39,293 nt of DNA from Verrucomicrobiota bacterium. Lineage in GTDB: Bacteria; Verrucomicrobiota; Verrucomicrobiia; Chthoniobacterales; UBA10450. The stretch spans positions 1 through 39,293 of the forward strand of contig QHRF01000098.1 of assembly GCA_003220055.1 (NCBI GenBank). Direction: 5' to 3'. The notes under the pieces are model-generated. The model saw nothing but the letters and a program-made list of their open reading frames with translations. It had not been told where the DNA came from and made no database searches. A program made the translations under genes and the position numbers. Shown piece after piece: positions 22,345-31,866 of this stretch. How positions within the stretch are numbered: the stretch's first letter is position 1; every line of letters begins with the position of its first letter.

Positions 22345-23183
22345 GGCAACACCGCCTCCGCGGTTCGCAACGCAGCCACGTTCTCTTTCACGTCATGGAC
22401 GCGCAAAATATCGGCGCCTCGAGCCCGCAGAATTCCCGTCAGCGCAATCGTCGGCGCCGCGCGCGCGCTCATTTCCGAAGAGTTCATCAGTTTCCCCAGA
22501 AACGATTTGCGGGAAACGCCGACCACGAGCGGGCGATCGTGCACGCGTAGTCGCTCGAGATTCTTGAGCAGTGTCAAATTATGCTCCAGCGCTTTACCGA
22601 AACCAATTCCGGGATCAAACGCTAACGTCATGGGATCAACGCCGCACTCTAGGGCGCGGCCATATTGTTGTCTAAAAAAATCAGCTACTTCCGTGACGAC
22701 GTCTTCGTAATGCGGATTTTTTTGCATTGTTCGCGGTTCGCCCCGCATGTGCATAAGCACAATCGCTGCCTTCCGTCTGGCCGCGAGCGACAACATCTTC
22801 TCATCTCCCCGCCCCGCGCTGACGTCATTGATGATGGACGCACCCGCATCCAAGGCCGTGCTTGCAACTTCGGGCTTCGAAGTATCGATCGAAATGGAAA
22901 TATTGATCTTAGCGCGCAGTTTCTCGATCACCGGGACCACGCGTTGCAATTCTTCTTTCACTGAAACAGGTTCAGCGCCGGGACGCGTCGATTCTCCGCC
23001 CACGTCGATAATGTCGGCGCCTTCTAATGCCATCTTTATTCCACCCGCAATCGCCGCGTCAGTTGCGAAGAATTCGCCGCCGTCCGAAAACGAATCGGGC
23101 GTGACGTTGAGGACTCCCATGATCATCCCGCTCTTGGAAAGATCGACGCTTTTATCGCCGATTTTCCAAATTCGCTCTCCCAT
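22341..23183 (-). CDS. folP: Dihydropteroate synthase
   Basis: This 280-residue TIM-barrel enzyme joins the pterin diphosphate to p-aminobenzoate in folate synthesis and is the sulfonamide target. Marks are MGVLNVTPDSFSDGG, ADIIDVGGESTRPGA, the IDTSKPEVA strand, IINDVSAG, MHMRGEP, DPGIGFGK and the C-terminal RVHDVKEN. Start ATG 23183 follows an in-frame TTG one codon upstream. It overlaps cdaA by four bases. Other folate genes are not in the window. Confidence 0.96.
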   Translation of the reverse strand: MGERIWKIGDKSVDLSKSGMIMGVLNVTPDSFSDGGEFFATDAAIAGGIKMALEGADIIDVGGESTRPGAEPVSVKEELQRVVPVIEKLRAKINISISIDTSKPEVASTALDAGASIINDVSAGRGDEKMLSLAARRKAAIVLMHMRGEPRTMQKNPHYEDVVTEVADFFRQQYGRALECGVDPMTLAFDPGIGFGKALEHNLTLLKNLERLRVHDRPLVVGVSRKSFLGKLMNSSEMSARAAPTIALTGILRARGADILRVHDVKENVAALRTAEAVLP

Positions 23184-23235
23184 CAAGAATCAGACTAACA
23201 CGATGGGGAGCTTATTCGAAACTGGCGCGAATCAA

Positions 23236-23751
23236 TTATTTCTTCGAATAGCGACCCATTAATTCGCCCTGGCCGATCACGTGCCCGCGCATGGCAGCGT
23301 CGACCTCCCGACGTTTCGCGCCGGATTTGAGATCGAGCATCCGGTCCAGAGCAAAGATCTTGAAATAGTAGCGGTGCGTACCAGAGGGGGGCTGCGGCCC
23401 GCCGTAGCCAAGATTCGGATAATCGTTCGTGCCCTGGACCGCTCCGTTTGGCGGGCTGCCCTCGGCAATCTCGGTTGTCTTGGGATCGATGTTCCAAACT
23501 AACCAGTGGGTGAAGAGTCCGACCGGTGCATCCGGATCGTCCACGATGAGCGCCAGACTTTTTGCCTCAGCTGGCGCGCCTTCGACTCGCAATTCCGGAC
23601 TAACGTTCTGTCCATTTTTGCTGAATTTCTCGGGAATCGTTCCACCTTCCTGGAATGCTGAACTGCTGATTTTCATTTTAGCTCCTCCTGCCGCAAAGGC
23701 GACCAGCGCAGCGGCCGTCATCGCACATCCGACAATAATAATTGTTTTCAT
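23236..23751 (-). CDS. YbhB/YbcL-family (PEBP, Raf-kinase-inhibitor-like) protein, exported
   Basis: The 171-residue protein begins with a hydrophobic signal-type segment (MKTIIIVGCAMTAAALVAF, likely cleavage after AFA), so it is probably periplasmic. The PEBP fold is shown by GGTIPEKFSKNGQNVSPEL, then LIVDDPDAP with FTHWLVWNI, and by GYGGPQPPSGTHRYYFKIFAL, which lines the anion pocket. Bacterial members have no settled function. ATG 23751 has an AAAGG close upstream. It is divergent from rnr, with only 80 bases between the starts. Confidence 0.88.
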   Translation of the reverse strand: MKTIIIVGCAMTAAALVAFAAGGAKMKISSSAFQEGGTIPEKFSKNGQNVSPELRVEGAPAEAKSLALIVDDPDAPVGLFTHWLVWNIDPKTTEIAEGSPPNGAVQGTNDYPNLGYGGPQPPSGTHRYYFKIFALDRMLDLKSGAKRREVDAAMRGHVIGQGELMGRYSKK

Positions 23752-23831
23752 CCTTTGAACTCGGTCGTTAGATCCAGCCGCCACCGGACGGATTCGCCGT
23801 GGCGAACAATCTCCAATATGTTTTCGTCAAC

Positions 23832-26018
23832 ATGACCAAAAACGGTCGCACAATTCGAGAAAAGCTCCTCGCTTTGGTGCGGGCTCCTGATTATCGGCCA
23901 CGCGATAGAGATGAGATCGCGCGGGCGCTCGGACTACAGGGCCGCGATCGCGTGGAAGTTCGCAAAACTTTGCACGAGCTGGAGCACGCCGGCGAAATTG
24001 TTCGCATTCGCAAGAATCGGTACGTCCTTCCGTCCGAAGCCGATCTCGTCACTGGGAAACTGTCGATCCATCAAGCCGGTTACGGTTTCCTTGTCCCGGA
24101 AAAGGCGGGAGAGCCGGACATTTTCATCGCGGCTGAGAATACCGGCACCGCAATGAACGGCGACCGGGTGGTGGCGCGGATCAGTCGCGATGTCCCGCCG
24201 CGCCGCGCCAAAGTCCGAGCGGGTCAGGCAGCTCAACATCGGAGCGAAGGCCGCGTCATTCGCATCCTCGAGCGCGCGCGCGACACGATTGTCGGAACAT
24301 TGCAACAATCGCGGAATTTTTATTACGTCGTGCCGGACGATCCGCGACTGGTGCACGATGTTTATGTTCAAGTTCCGCCGCGCGCAAAGTTGCCGAAAAC
24401 ACCGACGCGTGACGACAAAGTCGTTGTTCGCCTGGAGGCGTGGGAATCGCGCCACGTCAATCCCGAAGGCGAAATCATCGAAGTCCTTGGAGCCGCAACT
24501 GCGCCCGGAATCGACATGCTGTCGATCATCCGGAAATATGATTTGCCCACTGCGTTTCCAAAGAGCGTTCTCGACGAAGCGAATCGAATTCCGCAATCGG
24601 CCGAACAGAAACTCATCCAAGGGCGCGAAGATTTGCGCGATCAATTCATCGTCACGATCGATCCGGATGACGCGCGCGACTTTGATGACGCGATCAACGT
24701 TGAAAAGATCGACAACACCGGCGGTTGGCGGCTCGGCGTTCACATCGCAGATGTTTCCGCTTACGTAACTCCGGAGAGCGCACTCGACCGCGAGGCGCGG
24801 CGGCGCGGTAACAGCGTTTATTTGCCCGATCGCGTCATCCCGATGTTGCCGGAGCGACTGAGCAACGGAGTTTGCAGCTTGAACCCGGACGTGGATCGTC
24901 TCACCCATTCTGTTTTGATTGAGTTCGATAAGAACGGGCGCGCGAAGAAAGCGGGGTTCGCTAGGAGCGTGATCCGCAGCGCGAAGCGGCTGACTTACAA
25001 GGAGGCCTACGCCATCCTGCAGGCGAAACGGAACGGCGAGCTCAGTCGCCGACTCCACACGGCGTGGGAGCTTGCCTCCCTTCTTCGCCGCAAACGATTC
25101 GAGCAGGGCTCACTTGATCTCGATTTTCCGGAAGTAAAAGTGCATGTGGACGCAGACGGCAAGCCGACCCGTTTGGAAAGGGTCGAGAACGACCAATCGC
25201 ACCAGTTGATTGAAGAATTCATGCTGGCGGCGAACGAAGCGGTCGCACGCGAGCTACGGCATCGCTCTATCGCGACGATTTACCGCGTGCATGAAGATCC
25301 CGATCCGGAAAAACTCGGAGAATATCGCGAATTCATTCTCAGCTTTGGCTACAAAGTCGGCGATCTCTCGCATCGGAAAGAAGTACAACGATTTCTGGCC
25401 TCGATCAGCGGTAAGCCGGAAGAGCAGGCACTCAAGATCGGTCTGCTCAAAAGTTTGAAGCGGGCGCGATACGCGGCGCAGCCCCTCGGACATTACGGTT
25501 TGGCCAAAGCCAATTACCTCCATTTCACCAGTCCGATCCGGCGTTACGCCGATTTGGTGGTCCATCGCACGCTGGCCGAACACAATTTGCTGCGACGTTC
25601 CAAGATTGACATCGGTCAAATCGAATCCCTGGCCGACCACATTTCGGATACCGAACGAAACGCGGCCGAGGCCGAAATCGAATCGGTCCGCTTAAAGAAG
25701 CTTCAGTTCTTCGAGCAACAGCTCAAGGAGCGCGATCCGCAGGTCTTTCGCGCCGCGATCATGGACGTTCGGAATTATGGCCTGGTGGTGGAGCTTCCGG
25801 ACGCTCTCGTGACCGGCGTCGTGCATGTCTCCACCCTGAGCGACGATTTCTATCGCTTCGATGCGGCCCAACGCCGGCTGCTCGGCCGCCGGACAAACCG
25901 ACGATTTTCAGTCGGGGATGAAATCCGCGTTTTCGTTGCGCGAGTCGACACCTTTAAACGTCAAATCGACTTCGCGATCGCTGATCAGGGCGCGAAAAAA
26001 CGCCCGCGACAGCGTTAA
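23832..26018 (+). CDS. rnr: Ribonuclease R
   Basis: This 728-residue 3'-5' exoribonuclease degrades structured RNA. In order it has an N-terminal winged helix (REKLLALVRAPDYRP and on), a cold-shock domain (AGYGFLVPEKAGEPDIFIA and GDRVVARI) and a second cold-shock domain. The RNB catalytic domain follows with the metal-binding Asp cluster in TIDPDDARDFDDAI and HIADVSAYV, then GLAKANYLHFTSPIRRYADL. A C-terminal S1 domain ends in a basic tail (AKKRPRQR). ATG 23832 is used; a GTG at 23799 with a GGACGG upstream would add 11 residues and is nearly as likely. Confidence 0.94.
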   Translation: MTKNGRTIREKLLALVRAPDYRPRDRDEIARALGLQGRDRVEVRKTLHELEHAGEIVRIRKNRYVLPSEADLVTGKLSIHQAGYGFLVPEKAGEPDIFIAAENTGTAMNGDRVVARISRDVPPRRAKVRAGQAAQHRSEGRVIRILERARDTIVGTLQQSRNFYYVVPDDPRLVHDVYVQVPPRAKLPKTPTRDDKVVVRLEAWESRHVNPEGEIIEVLGAATAPGIDMLSIIRKYDLPTAFPKSVLDEANRIPQSAEQKLIQGREDLRDQFIVTIDPDDARDFDDAINVEKIDNTGGWRLGVHIADVSAYVTPESALDREARRRGNSVYLPDRVIPMLPERLSNGVCSLNPDVDRLTHSVLIEFDKNGRAKKAGFARSVIRSAKRLTYKEAYAILQAKRNGELSRRLHTAWELASLLRRKRFEQGSLDLDFPEVKVHVDADGKPTRLERVENDQSHQLIEEFMLAANEAVARELRHRSIATIYRVHEDPDPEKLGEYREFILSFGYKVGDLSHRKEVQRFLASISGKPEEQALKIGLLKSLKRARYAAQPLGHYGLAKANYLHFTSPIRRYADLVVHRTLAEHNLLRRSKIDIGQIESLADHISDTERNAAEAEIESVRLKKLQFFEQQLKERDPQVFRAAIMDVRNYGLVVELPDALVTGVVHVSTLSDDFYRFDAAQRRLLGRRTNRRFSVGDEIRVFVARVDTFKRQIDFAIADQGAKKRPRQR

Positions 26019-26127
26019 TCGGTCGCGGGGCCGTTCTCGACAGAGCCGTTCCAGGCCCGCTTTTTTCCGAAAAATCTGCTTTCCTTTTTGACGCCAACCG
26101 GCCTAAACTCCGCGGTTTTTTGCAGAC

Positions 26128-26337
26128 ATGGATAATCTCATCGAAGCAAGGGAGCTGCAGATCGAGCGTAAGCATTTTCACGTTGAGTTTCGTGAGAACG
26201 ACCGCGGCAAGTTCCTTCGCATCACTGAGGAAGCGCACGGTCGCCGTAACACGATCATCGTCCCAAGCACGGGGGTGGATGAGTTTACGTCGGCGATCGA
26301 CGCAGTAATCGACCACGCCGAGCGCGCGCCGGCGTAA
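26128..26337 (+). CDS. Small PUR-domain-like nucleic-acid-binding protein
   Basis: The 69-residue protein has the layout of a single bacterial PUR-alpha-like repeat. Strands [19 protein letters not shown] and [15 protein letters not shown] lead into a C-terminal helix ([17 protein letters not shown]). Such proteins (PurA-like, DUF3276-like) bind single-stranded DNA or RNA as dimers. ATG 26128 is clear; the frame has no other partner. The 109-base gap after rnr has T-rich tracts but no promoter that I can support. A palindrome pair follows its stop. Confidence 0.7.
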   Translation: MDNLIEARELQIERKHFHVEFRENDRGKFLRITEEAHGRRNTIIVPSTGVDEFTSAIDAVIDHAERAPA

Positions 26338-26342
26338 GAAAC

Positions 26343-26402
26343 TGTAGAGGCAGCCGTGTCGGCTGCACTTCTGAATCTGCAGGCGGCACGCCTGCCGCTA
26401 CA
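26343..26402. repeat. Paired-hairpin REP-like element between PUR gene and ppdK
   Basis: Outer TGTAG and CTACA enclose two perfect 7-bp hairpins: GCAGCCG-TGT-CGGCTGC (26350-26366) and GCAGGCG-GCA-CGCCTGC (26379-26395). The two stems have similar but not identical sequence. This is the typical form of a REP doublet. It lies 70 bases before the ppdK start. Confidence 0.8.
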
Positions 26403-26471
26403 TTGCCCCGCTGCGTTGACACCTCAACCTGCGGAATTAGTTTGGCCAGTTTCCCCAATCGGGAAGACTTC

Positions 26472-29324
26472 ATGGCAACAAAACGGAAATCGATGAGTCG
26501 AGCTTCGCGGCGGATTGCTAAAACGGCGCGAAGATCGACCCGCCTTGGCGATGCTACGGCGCGGCAGGCATCGCCGAAATCTAGATCGAATGTGCGGACG
26601 AGTTCCGGCAAGAAATCCAGGACGCCGCAATACGTGTATTACTTCGGCGATGGCCATGCCGACGGCAGCGGCAAGATGAAGCCGTTGTTGGGCGGCAAGG
26701 GCGCGAACCTGGCCGAAATGACGCGAATCGGTTTGCCTGTGCCGCCGGGGTTCACGATTACTACCGAAGTCTGCAGTTATTTCTACGCCCACAACCGCAG
26801 CTATCCGCCGCAGCTCAAGGCCGAAGTGGAATCGGCCCTCGCCAAAGTCGAAAAGTCGGTCGGCAAAAGACTTGGAAACAATGAACGGCCGCTTCTCGTT
26901 TCCGTTCGTTCGGGCGCGCGCGATTCCATGCCCGGGATGATGGACACGATCCTCAATCTCGGAATGAACGACGAAGTCGTGGAAATCGTTGCGAAAAAAA
27001 CCGGGAACGCGCGTTTCGCCTGGGATTCGTATCGACGGTTTTTGCAAATGTACGGCGACGTCGTTATGGGCGTGCAAAAGCGCCCGGGCGAAGATCACGA
27101 GCCGTTCGAGAGCGAGATCGAGCATTTGAAGGACCAGGGTTACGGCAAACACGATTTCCCCGACGTAAAGTTGAGCGTCGCCGACTTAAAGGAGCTTGTG
27201 AAGCGCTTCAAGGCGCTGATCAAGGAGCGCACCGGCAAATCGTTTCCACAAGATGCCAGGGAACAGATGTGGGGATCGATCAGCGCGGTGTTCGGTTCGT
27301 GGATGAACGACCGCGCGATTGTCTATCGGCGCAAATACGGAATCCCGCACGATTGGGGCACGGCCGTGAACGTGCAGACGATGGTGTTTGGGAACATGGG
27401 CGAAAGCAGTGCTACCGGCGTTGCGTTTACACGTGATCCGGCCAGCGGCGAAAAAGTTTTCTACGGCGAATATCTGATCAACGCACAAGGCGAAGACGTC
27501 GTCGCCGGCGTGCGCACGCCCCATCCCATCGCCCATCTGGTCAAGGAAATGCCCGCCGCGCACAAAGCGCTGATGAAGGTCCGTGAACTTCTCGAGCACC
27601 ATTTCAAAGACATGCAGGACCTCGAGTTCACCGTCGAAGAAAATCGCCTTTACATTCTGCAAACGCGCAATGGAAAGCGCACCGGTCACGCCGCCGTCCG
27701 CATCGCCGTCGACATGGTCGCCGAAAAGCTAATTTCGAAAAAAGACGCGGTCCGCCGCATCCCGGCCGATTCACTCGCTCATCTGCTCGCACCGATCTTT
27801 GATCGAGAATCAGCGAAACAGGCAAAAAAGATCGGCAGCGGGCTCGCGGCCGGTCCGGGGGCGGCCTCGGGTCACGTTGTCTTCAGCGCCGAAGAAGCGG
27901 TCGCCCGTTCAGCCAAAGGGCAGAAGGTCGTCCTCGCGCGCATTGAAACCTCGCCAGAAGACTTGCGCGGAATGATCGCGGCCGAGGGAATCCTCACGTC
28001 GCGCGGCGGCGTTTCTTCCCATGCCGCTTTGGTTGCGCGGCAAATGGGCAAGGTTTGCGTCTGCGGCGCAAGCGGGATCCAGATCGATTATCAAAAGCGC
28101 ACGCTCAGTGCCAACGGCACCACCTTGGCTCAAGGCGATTACATTTCGATCGACGGAACAGCAGGCGAAGTTTTCGCCGGCGAAGTGACGACTGCGCCAT
28201 CGGAAATCATCCAGGTATTGGTCGATCGATCGCTGGAAGCGAAAAACAGCCTTACCTACCGCGAGTACGCGAAACTGATGACCTGGGCGGACGAATTCCG
28301 GAAACTCGGTATTCGGACAAATGCCGACACGCCGGAACAAGTGGCTAACGCGGTTGCGTTCGGCGCTGAAGGAATCGGACTTTGTCGAACCGAACACATG
28401 TTTTTCGAAGGCAATCGGATCGACGCGATGCGCGAGATGATTTTGGCCGGCACCAAAGAAGAGCGATCGCGGGCAGTGGCTAAATTGCTTCCTTATCAAC
28501 GAAAAGACTTCGTCGGAATTTTCACTGAGCTGAAAGGATTGCCCGCCACGATCCGGTTTCTCGATCCGCCGCTTCACGAATTTTTGCCGAACGATCACGC
28601 CCAGCAAAATGAGCTGGCAAATAAACTCGGCGTCCCCGCTGAGCAAATTTCGCGGCGTGTGCACGAGCTGCACGAGTTCAATCCGATGCTCGGGCATCGC
28701 GGCTGTCGGCTCGGGATTACCTTCCCTGAAATTTCCGAGATGCAAGCGCGCGCGATTTTTGAAGCGGCCGCGGAAGTGCAAGAGAACGGAATCAAAGTGC
28801 GGCCGGAGATCATGATCCCGCTGGTTGGATTTCCGCGAGAACTCAAGCTTCAGATCGACATCGTCCGGCGCGTGGCCGAGGAAGTGGCAAAGAAAAAGAA
28901 GACGAAATTCGATTATCTCGCCGGCACGATGATTGAGATTCCGCGCGCGGCCCTGTTAGCGGATGAAATTGCGCGCGACGCCCAATTCTTCAGCTTCGGC
29001 ACCAACGATCTCACCCAAACGACGCTGGGGATGAGCCGCGACGATTCCGGAAGTTTTCTACCTACTTACGCCGAGCTCGACATCATCGATACAAATCCGT
29101 TTGCGTCGATCGATCAGCGCGGCGTCGGCCGTTTGATGGAAATGACGCGAGATCTCGGCCGGAAAACGCGACCGGACATCAAGCTTGGAATCTGCGGCGA
29201 ACACGGCGGCGAACCCAACAGCGTGAAATTCTGCCACCGGCTCGGCTTGGATTACGTCAGTTGCAGTCCCTTCCGAATTCCAATCGCGCGCCTCGCCGCC
29301 GCCCAGGCCGCTATCGCGGAATAG
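26472..29324 (+). CDS. ppdK: Pyruvate, phosphate dikinase
   Basis: This 950-residue enzyme interconverts pyruvate, ATP and phosphate with PEP, AMP and diphosphate. The N-terminal ATP-grasp region contains [20 protein letters not shown] and [21 protein letters not shown]. The phospho-His domain has [17 protein letters not shown], with Ser in place of the usual Thr before the His-neighbour. The C-terminal PEP/pyruvate barrel has [39 protein letters not shown] and the catalytic Cys in GICGEHGG. Residues 1-52 are an unusual extension with 17 Lys/Arg and one acidic residue. ATG 26472 has GGAAG upstream; a downstream GTG (26592) would remove most of the extension. It is convergent with the Wzy-like gene. 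Confidence 0.95.
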   Translation: MATKRKSMSRASRRIAKTARRSTRLGDATARQASPKSRSNVRTSSGKKSRTPQYVYYFGDGHADGSGKMKPLLGGKGANLAEMTRIGLPVPPGFTITTEVCSYFYAHNRSYPPQLKAEVESALAKVEKSVGKRLGNNERPLLVSVRSGARDSMPGMMDTILNLGMNDEVVEIVAKKTGNARFAWDSYRRFLQMYGDVVMGVQKRPGEDHEPFESEIEHLKDQGYGKHDFPDVKLSVADLKELVKRFKALIKERTGKSFPQDAREQMWGSISAVFGSWMNDRAIVYRRKYGIPHDWGTAVNVQTMVFGNMGESSATGVAFTRDPASGEKVFYGEYLINAQGEDVVAGVRTPHPIAHLVKEMPAAHKALMKVRELLEHHFKDMQDLEFTVEENRLYILQTRNGKRTGHAAVRIAVDMVAEKLISKKDAVRRIPADSLAHLLAPIFDRESAKQAKKIGSGLAAGPGAASGHVVFSAEEAVARSAKGQKVVLARIETSPEDLRGMIAAEGILTSRGGVSSHAALVARQMGKVCVCGASGIQIDYQKRTLSANGTTLAQGDYISIDGTAGEVFAGEVTTAPSEIIQVLVDRSLEAKNSLTYREYAKLMTWADEFRKLGIRTNADTPEQVANAVAFGAEGIGLCRTEHMFFEGNRIDAMREMILAGTKEERSRAVAKLLPYQRKDFVGIFTELKGLPATIRFLDPPLHEFLPNDHAQQNELANKLGVPAEQISRRVHELHEFNPMLGHRGCRLGITFPEISEMQARAIFEAAAEVQENGIKVRPEIMIPLVGFPRELKLQIDIVRRVAEEVAKKKKTKFDYLAGTMIEIPRAALLADEIARDAQFFSFGTNDLTQTTLGMSRDDSGSFLPTYAELDIIDTNPFASIDQRGVGRLMEMTRDLGRKTRPDIKLGICGEHGGEPNSVKFCHRLGLDYVSCSPFRIPIARLAAAQAAIAE

Positions 29325-29340
29325 ATGCCGATCTTTGGAT

Positions 29341-31719
29341 CTACTTCGCCGTCGGCTGAGCGGCCTGAAATGCCTGCCAGGCCTTCCAGGCGCGTTCCCA
29401 GTTTTGTTTTTCGGCCCAGCATTGGGCTTCGAGGTAGCGGAAGTATGCCGGCGAATTTCCGCGCTCACTGAAATGGCGCACGGTGTTCAGCGCGTCGTCG
29501 ACCCGGCCGCTTTGCATTTGCGCGCGGTAAAGTTCATAGCCGATCGCGTAATTGTCGGGCGCAGAGCGGAAACGGCTTTCGAGTTGTTGGAGAGATGCGC
29601 CGGAAGCAATGCGCGGCAATGCGACCGGTTCGCCGTAGCGCTGAGTCAGTTCGTAGGCAGCGCGTAAATCATTGTTGGTCGCGTCATACTTGGCTACGCC
29701 GAGCCAGGCGTAGGGCAACCAATCGGGATGCCGCGTAGTTGCTCGCGAAAGTTCGGCGGCATCGCCGCGCTCAGACCAGTACGCGAAGAGCGCGAGTTTC
29801 TCCGTCTCGCTGAACGAACTAAGCTCGGGATCGTTCTCCAGGATTTTAGCAAGCGCGCGATTAAAATCGGCACCGGAGATCCGCGCTAGATAAGGTAATG
29901 CGAGATCGTGACTGCTGACACCGAGCTCAGCGAGAATGCGACTGACTTCAGTACTGCGGAGCGAGGCCTTGCTCAACATGCTCGCAAACACGCCGGCACG
30001 GTCCGGCCCGGCGCGGCGCAACGCTTCTCGCCACGCGGTCGCGGCCAGGACGGGCTGCGATGAAAGCCAGATGTTGCCTTCCGCCAGCGGAAGTTCGTAA
30101 GAAATTGGTTCAAGAAAACGCGCGCGCCGGAAATCGGTGAGAGCGTTGTCGGTCTGCTTCAACTCGGCCTCGGCAACAGCTCGGGAAAAATAAAGTTCCC
30201 AGTCGAGCGGCGCCCATTTCAGTCCGGTCGTAGTAACTGCGATGGTTTCGGTGAAATTGCGCTCGCGGTTGTCGATGGTGGCGAGTTGTTTCGCGTTGGT
30301 AACGCCGACGGAGCCGGGAAGTAATTTCTGTCCTTGGACAGCGACAACCCACGAACTGCCCACGACGAGCAAGATTAATCCGATCAACCGAAACAAGATC
30401 GAGACCGATCGGCTTGGTTTGAAGGAGTGCGGACGATGGAGCGAAATCCCGAGCAAAAAGATGGCGGCAAACGAGGTGCCAACGCGATGACCGGAGACAT
30501 CGACGAGCCCGTGGAGAGCGAACAGGATTGCCGCAATGAGGCTGGCAAGCCGATACCGCTGGTTGGTGCCTTCGCGCAACGGATAAATTTTTCGAACGAG
30601 AAGAATGAGTCCGACGATAACAAGAACGACCGCGAGCCAACCAAGCTCGGTCCAAAGCCAGAGCCAATCGCTCTCTGGGTGAATCGCGCGCCGGTCGCTG
30701 TAGGAAGCTGCGCGAAAAACGGCAAAGACATCTTCAAAATTGCCAAGACCGATTCCGACCCAGGGCGAATCGCGAATAAGCTGAAAGACGTCGGAAAAGA
30801 TCCGCCAGCGGAAATCGTTGGAGATGCCGGCGTTGGCGAGATTGCGAAGATGAAATCGTTCGAGTGTTTGCCCGCCAAAAAGCAATAGAGCAGTAAGCAG
30901 AAGCAGCAAAAATGAAACGACGAGCGCGATTCGCGAGGGAGAACGTTGGCGAAGCGAGAAAACGCCGAGCCAAAGCACACTGCCGGCAACGAGAATGCCA
31001 ATCCCGGCGCGTGAAAAATTCAGGATGATGGCGGTAATCACCAGGACAAGCGCCGCGCCCCAAAGGATCCAGCGTTTGCGGTCTTTGCGAATGTCGTCCT
31101 GGCCGCAGGCCAGAATCACGATCGCCGTCAGGCCAAAAAGGTTTCCGGTTTGATTGCGATTCGGAAATGGGCCGAAGTTGCGTTCGTTGTGCCACAAAGG
31201 CGGCGCGGTTTTCGCCAGCCAGAATAAAATGCAGATTGCCGCGAGCGCGGTAATGCCGGCCGCGAATAGGCGCAATGCGCTGCGCACTTCACGTAATCCG
31301 AGCCGTTCGCTGCATACGACGTAGAGCCAGGTCAGGCCCGCCAGGAAACTGATGAAGGATGTTCCAGTGATCCATGGTTGCAGACTCAAAGTGTTCGGAA
31401 GCGCGATCCCGAAATCGTTGATGTAAGTTGCGCGCCAGTTTGGTTGATAAAACCAATTCGCCGGCAAAAACGCGGTCCCCGCCAAAAGCACAAGCGCGAG
31501 CAAGACGAGATTGCTGGGGAGCCCAAGTGAAAAACGCGGCGGTCGCGCCAGCAAATAAATTCCGAGAAGCGCGACCACGATTCCCTCGCCCCATTTTTGA
31601 GTGGCGCCGCCGAGAAAACAGGCAAGCACCGGAAGAAGGGCCAGAAACGCTTCTGGGAATGGACCGGGTGTGCCCTTACGCTCGCTGCCAGATTCAGCTC
31701 GTTCGATTGCGTTCTCCAT
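29341..31719 (-). CDS. O-antigen ligase/polymerase (WaaL/Wzy) family membrane protein with TPR-like C-terminus
   Basis: This 792-residue protein has some 12 hydrophobic segments over residues 25-475. The Wzy_C signature region includes ILNFSRAGIGIL, RWRIFSDVFQLIRDSPWVGIGLGNF and a His in AIHPESDWLWLWTELGW, the loop that carries the catalytic His/Arg in this family. Residues from about 500 are helical and soluble (DNALTDFRRARFLEP, WERAWKAWQAFQAA), resembling TPR repeats that would sit in the periplasm. It should ligate or polymerise lipid-linked glycan; which one cannot be told. The gene is divergent from the initiating sugar transferase across a 147-base gap with a GAATCG/CGATTC repeat. Confidence 0.85.
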   Translation of the reverse strand: MENAIERAESGSERKGTPGPFPEAFLALLPVLACFLGGATQKWGEGIVVALLGIYLLARPPRFSLGLPSNLVLLALVLLAGTAFLPANWFYQPNWRATYINDFGIALPNTLSLQPWITGTSFISFLAGLTWLYVVCSERLGLREVRSALRLFAAGITALAAICILFWLAKTAPPLWHNERNFGPFPNRNQTGNLFGLTAIVILACGQDDIRKDRKRWILWGAALVLVITAIILNFSRAGIGILVAGSVLWLGVFSLRQRSPSRIALVVSFLLLLLTALLLFGGQTLERFHLRNLANAGISNDFRWRIFSDVFQLIRDSPWVGIGLGNFEDVFAVFRAASYSDRRAIHPESDWLWLWTELGWLAVVLVIVGLILLVRKIYPLREGTNQRYRLASLIAAILFALHGLVDVSGHRVGTSFAAIFLLGISLHRPHSFKPSRSVSILFRLIGLILLVVGSSWVVAVQGQKLLPGSVGVTNAKQLATIDNRERNFTETIAVTTTGLKWAPLDWELYFSRAVAEAELKQTDNALTDFRRARFLEPISYELPLAEGNIWLSSQPVLAATAWREALRRAGPDRAGVFASMLSKASLRSTEVSRILAELGVSSHDLALPYLARISGADFNRALAKILENDPELSSFSETEKLALFAYWSERGDAAELSRATTRHPDWLPYAWLGVAKYDATNNDLRAAYELTQRYGEPVALPRIASGASLQQLESRFRSAPDNYAIGYELYRAQMQSGRVDDALNTVRHFSERGNSPAYFRYLEAQCWAEKQNWERAWKAWQAFQAAQPTAK

Positions 31720-31866
31720 CAGGCAGCGCGCGCTGGAATGGTATGGGAATCGCTTTTTACAACGATTCGCCTGGAGCTGCGAAATCTCATGTGGTCCAGA
31801 ATTCTAGCACGAGTTGAAGGTGTGCGGCCATCGCGTACTCTCATGACCAGCGCAGCAAAATAGAAC

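Noticed and set aside
23752-23831. Divergent promoter pair between the PEBP gene and rnr
   Set aside because: TTGAAC near 23755 has no matching -10 at proper spacing, and no convincing motif is seen on the other strand.
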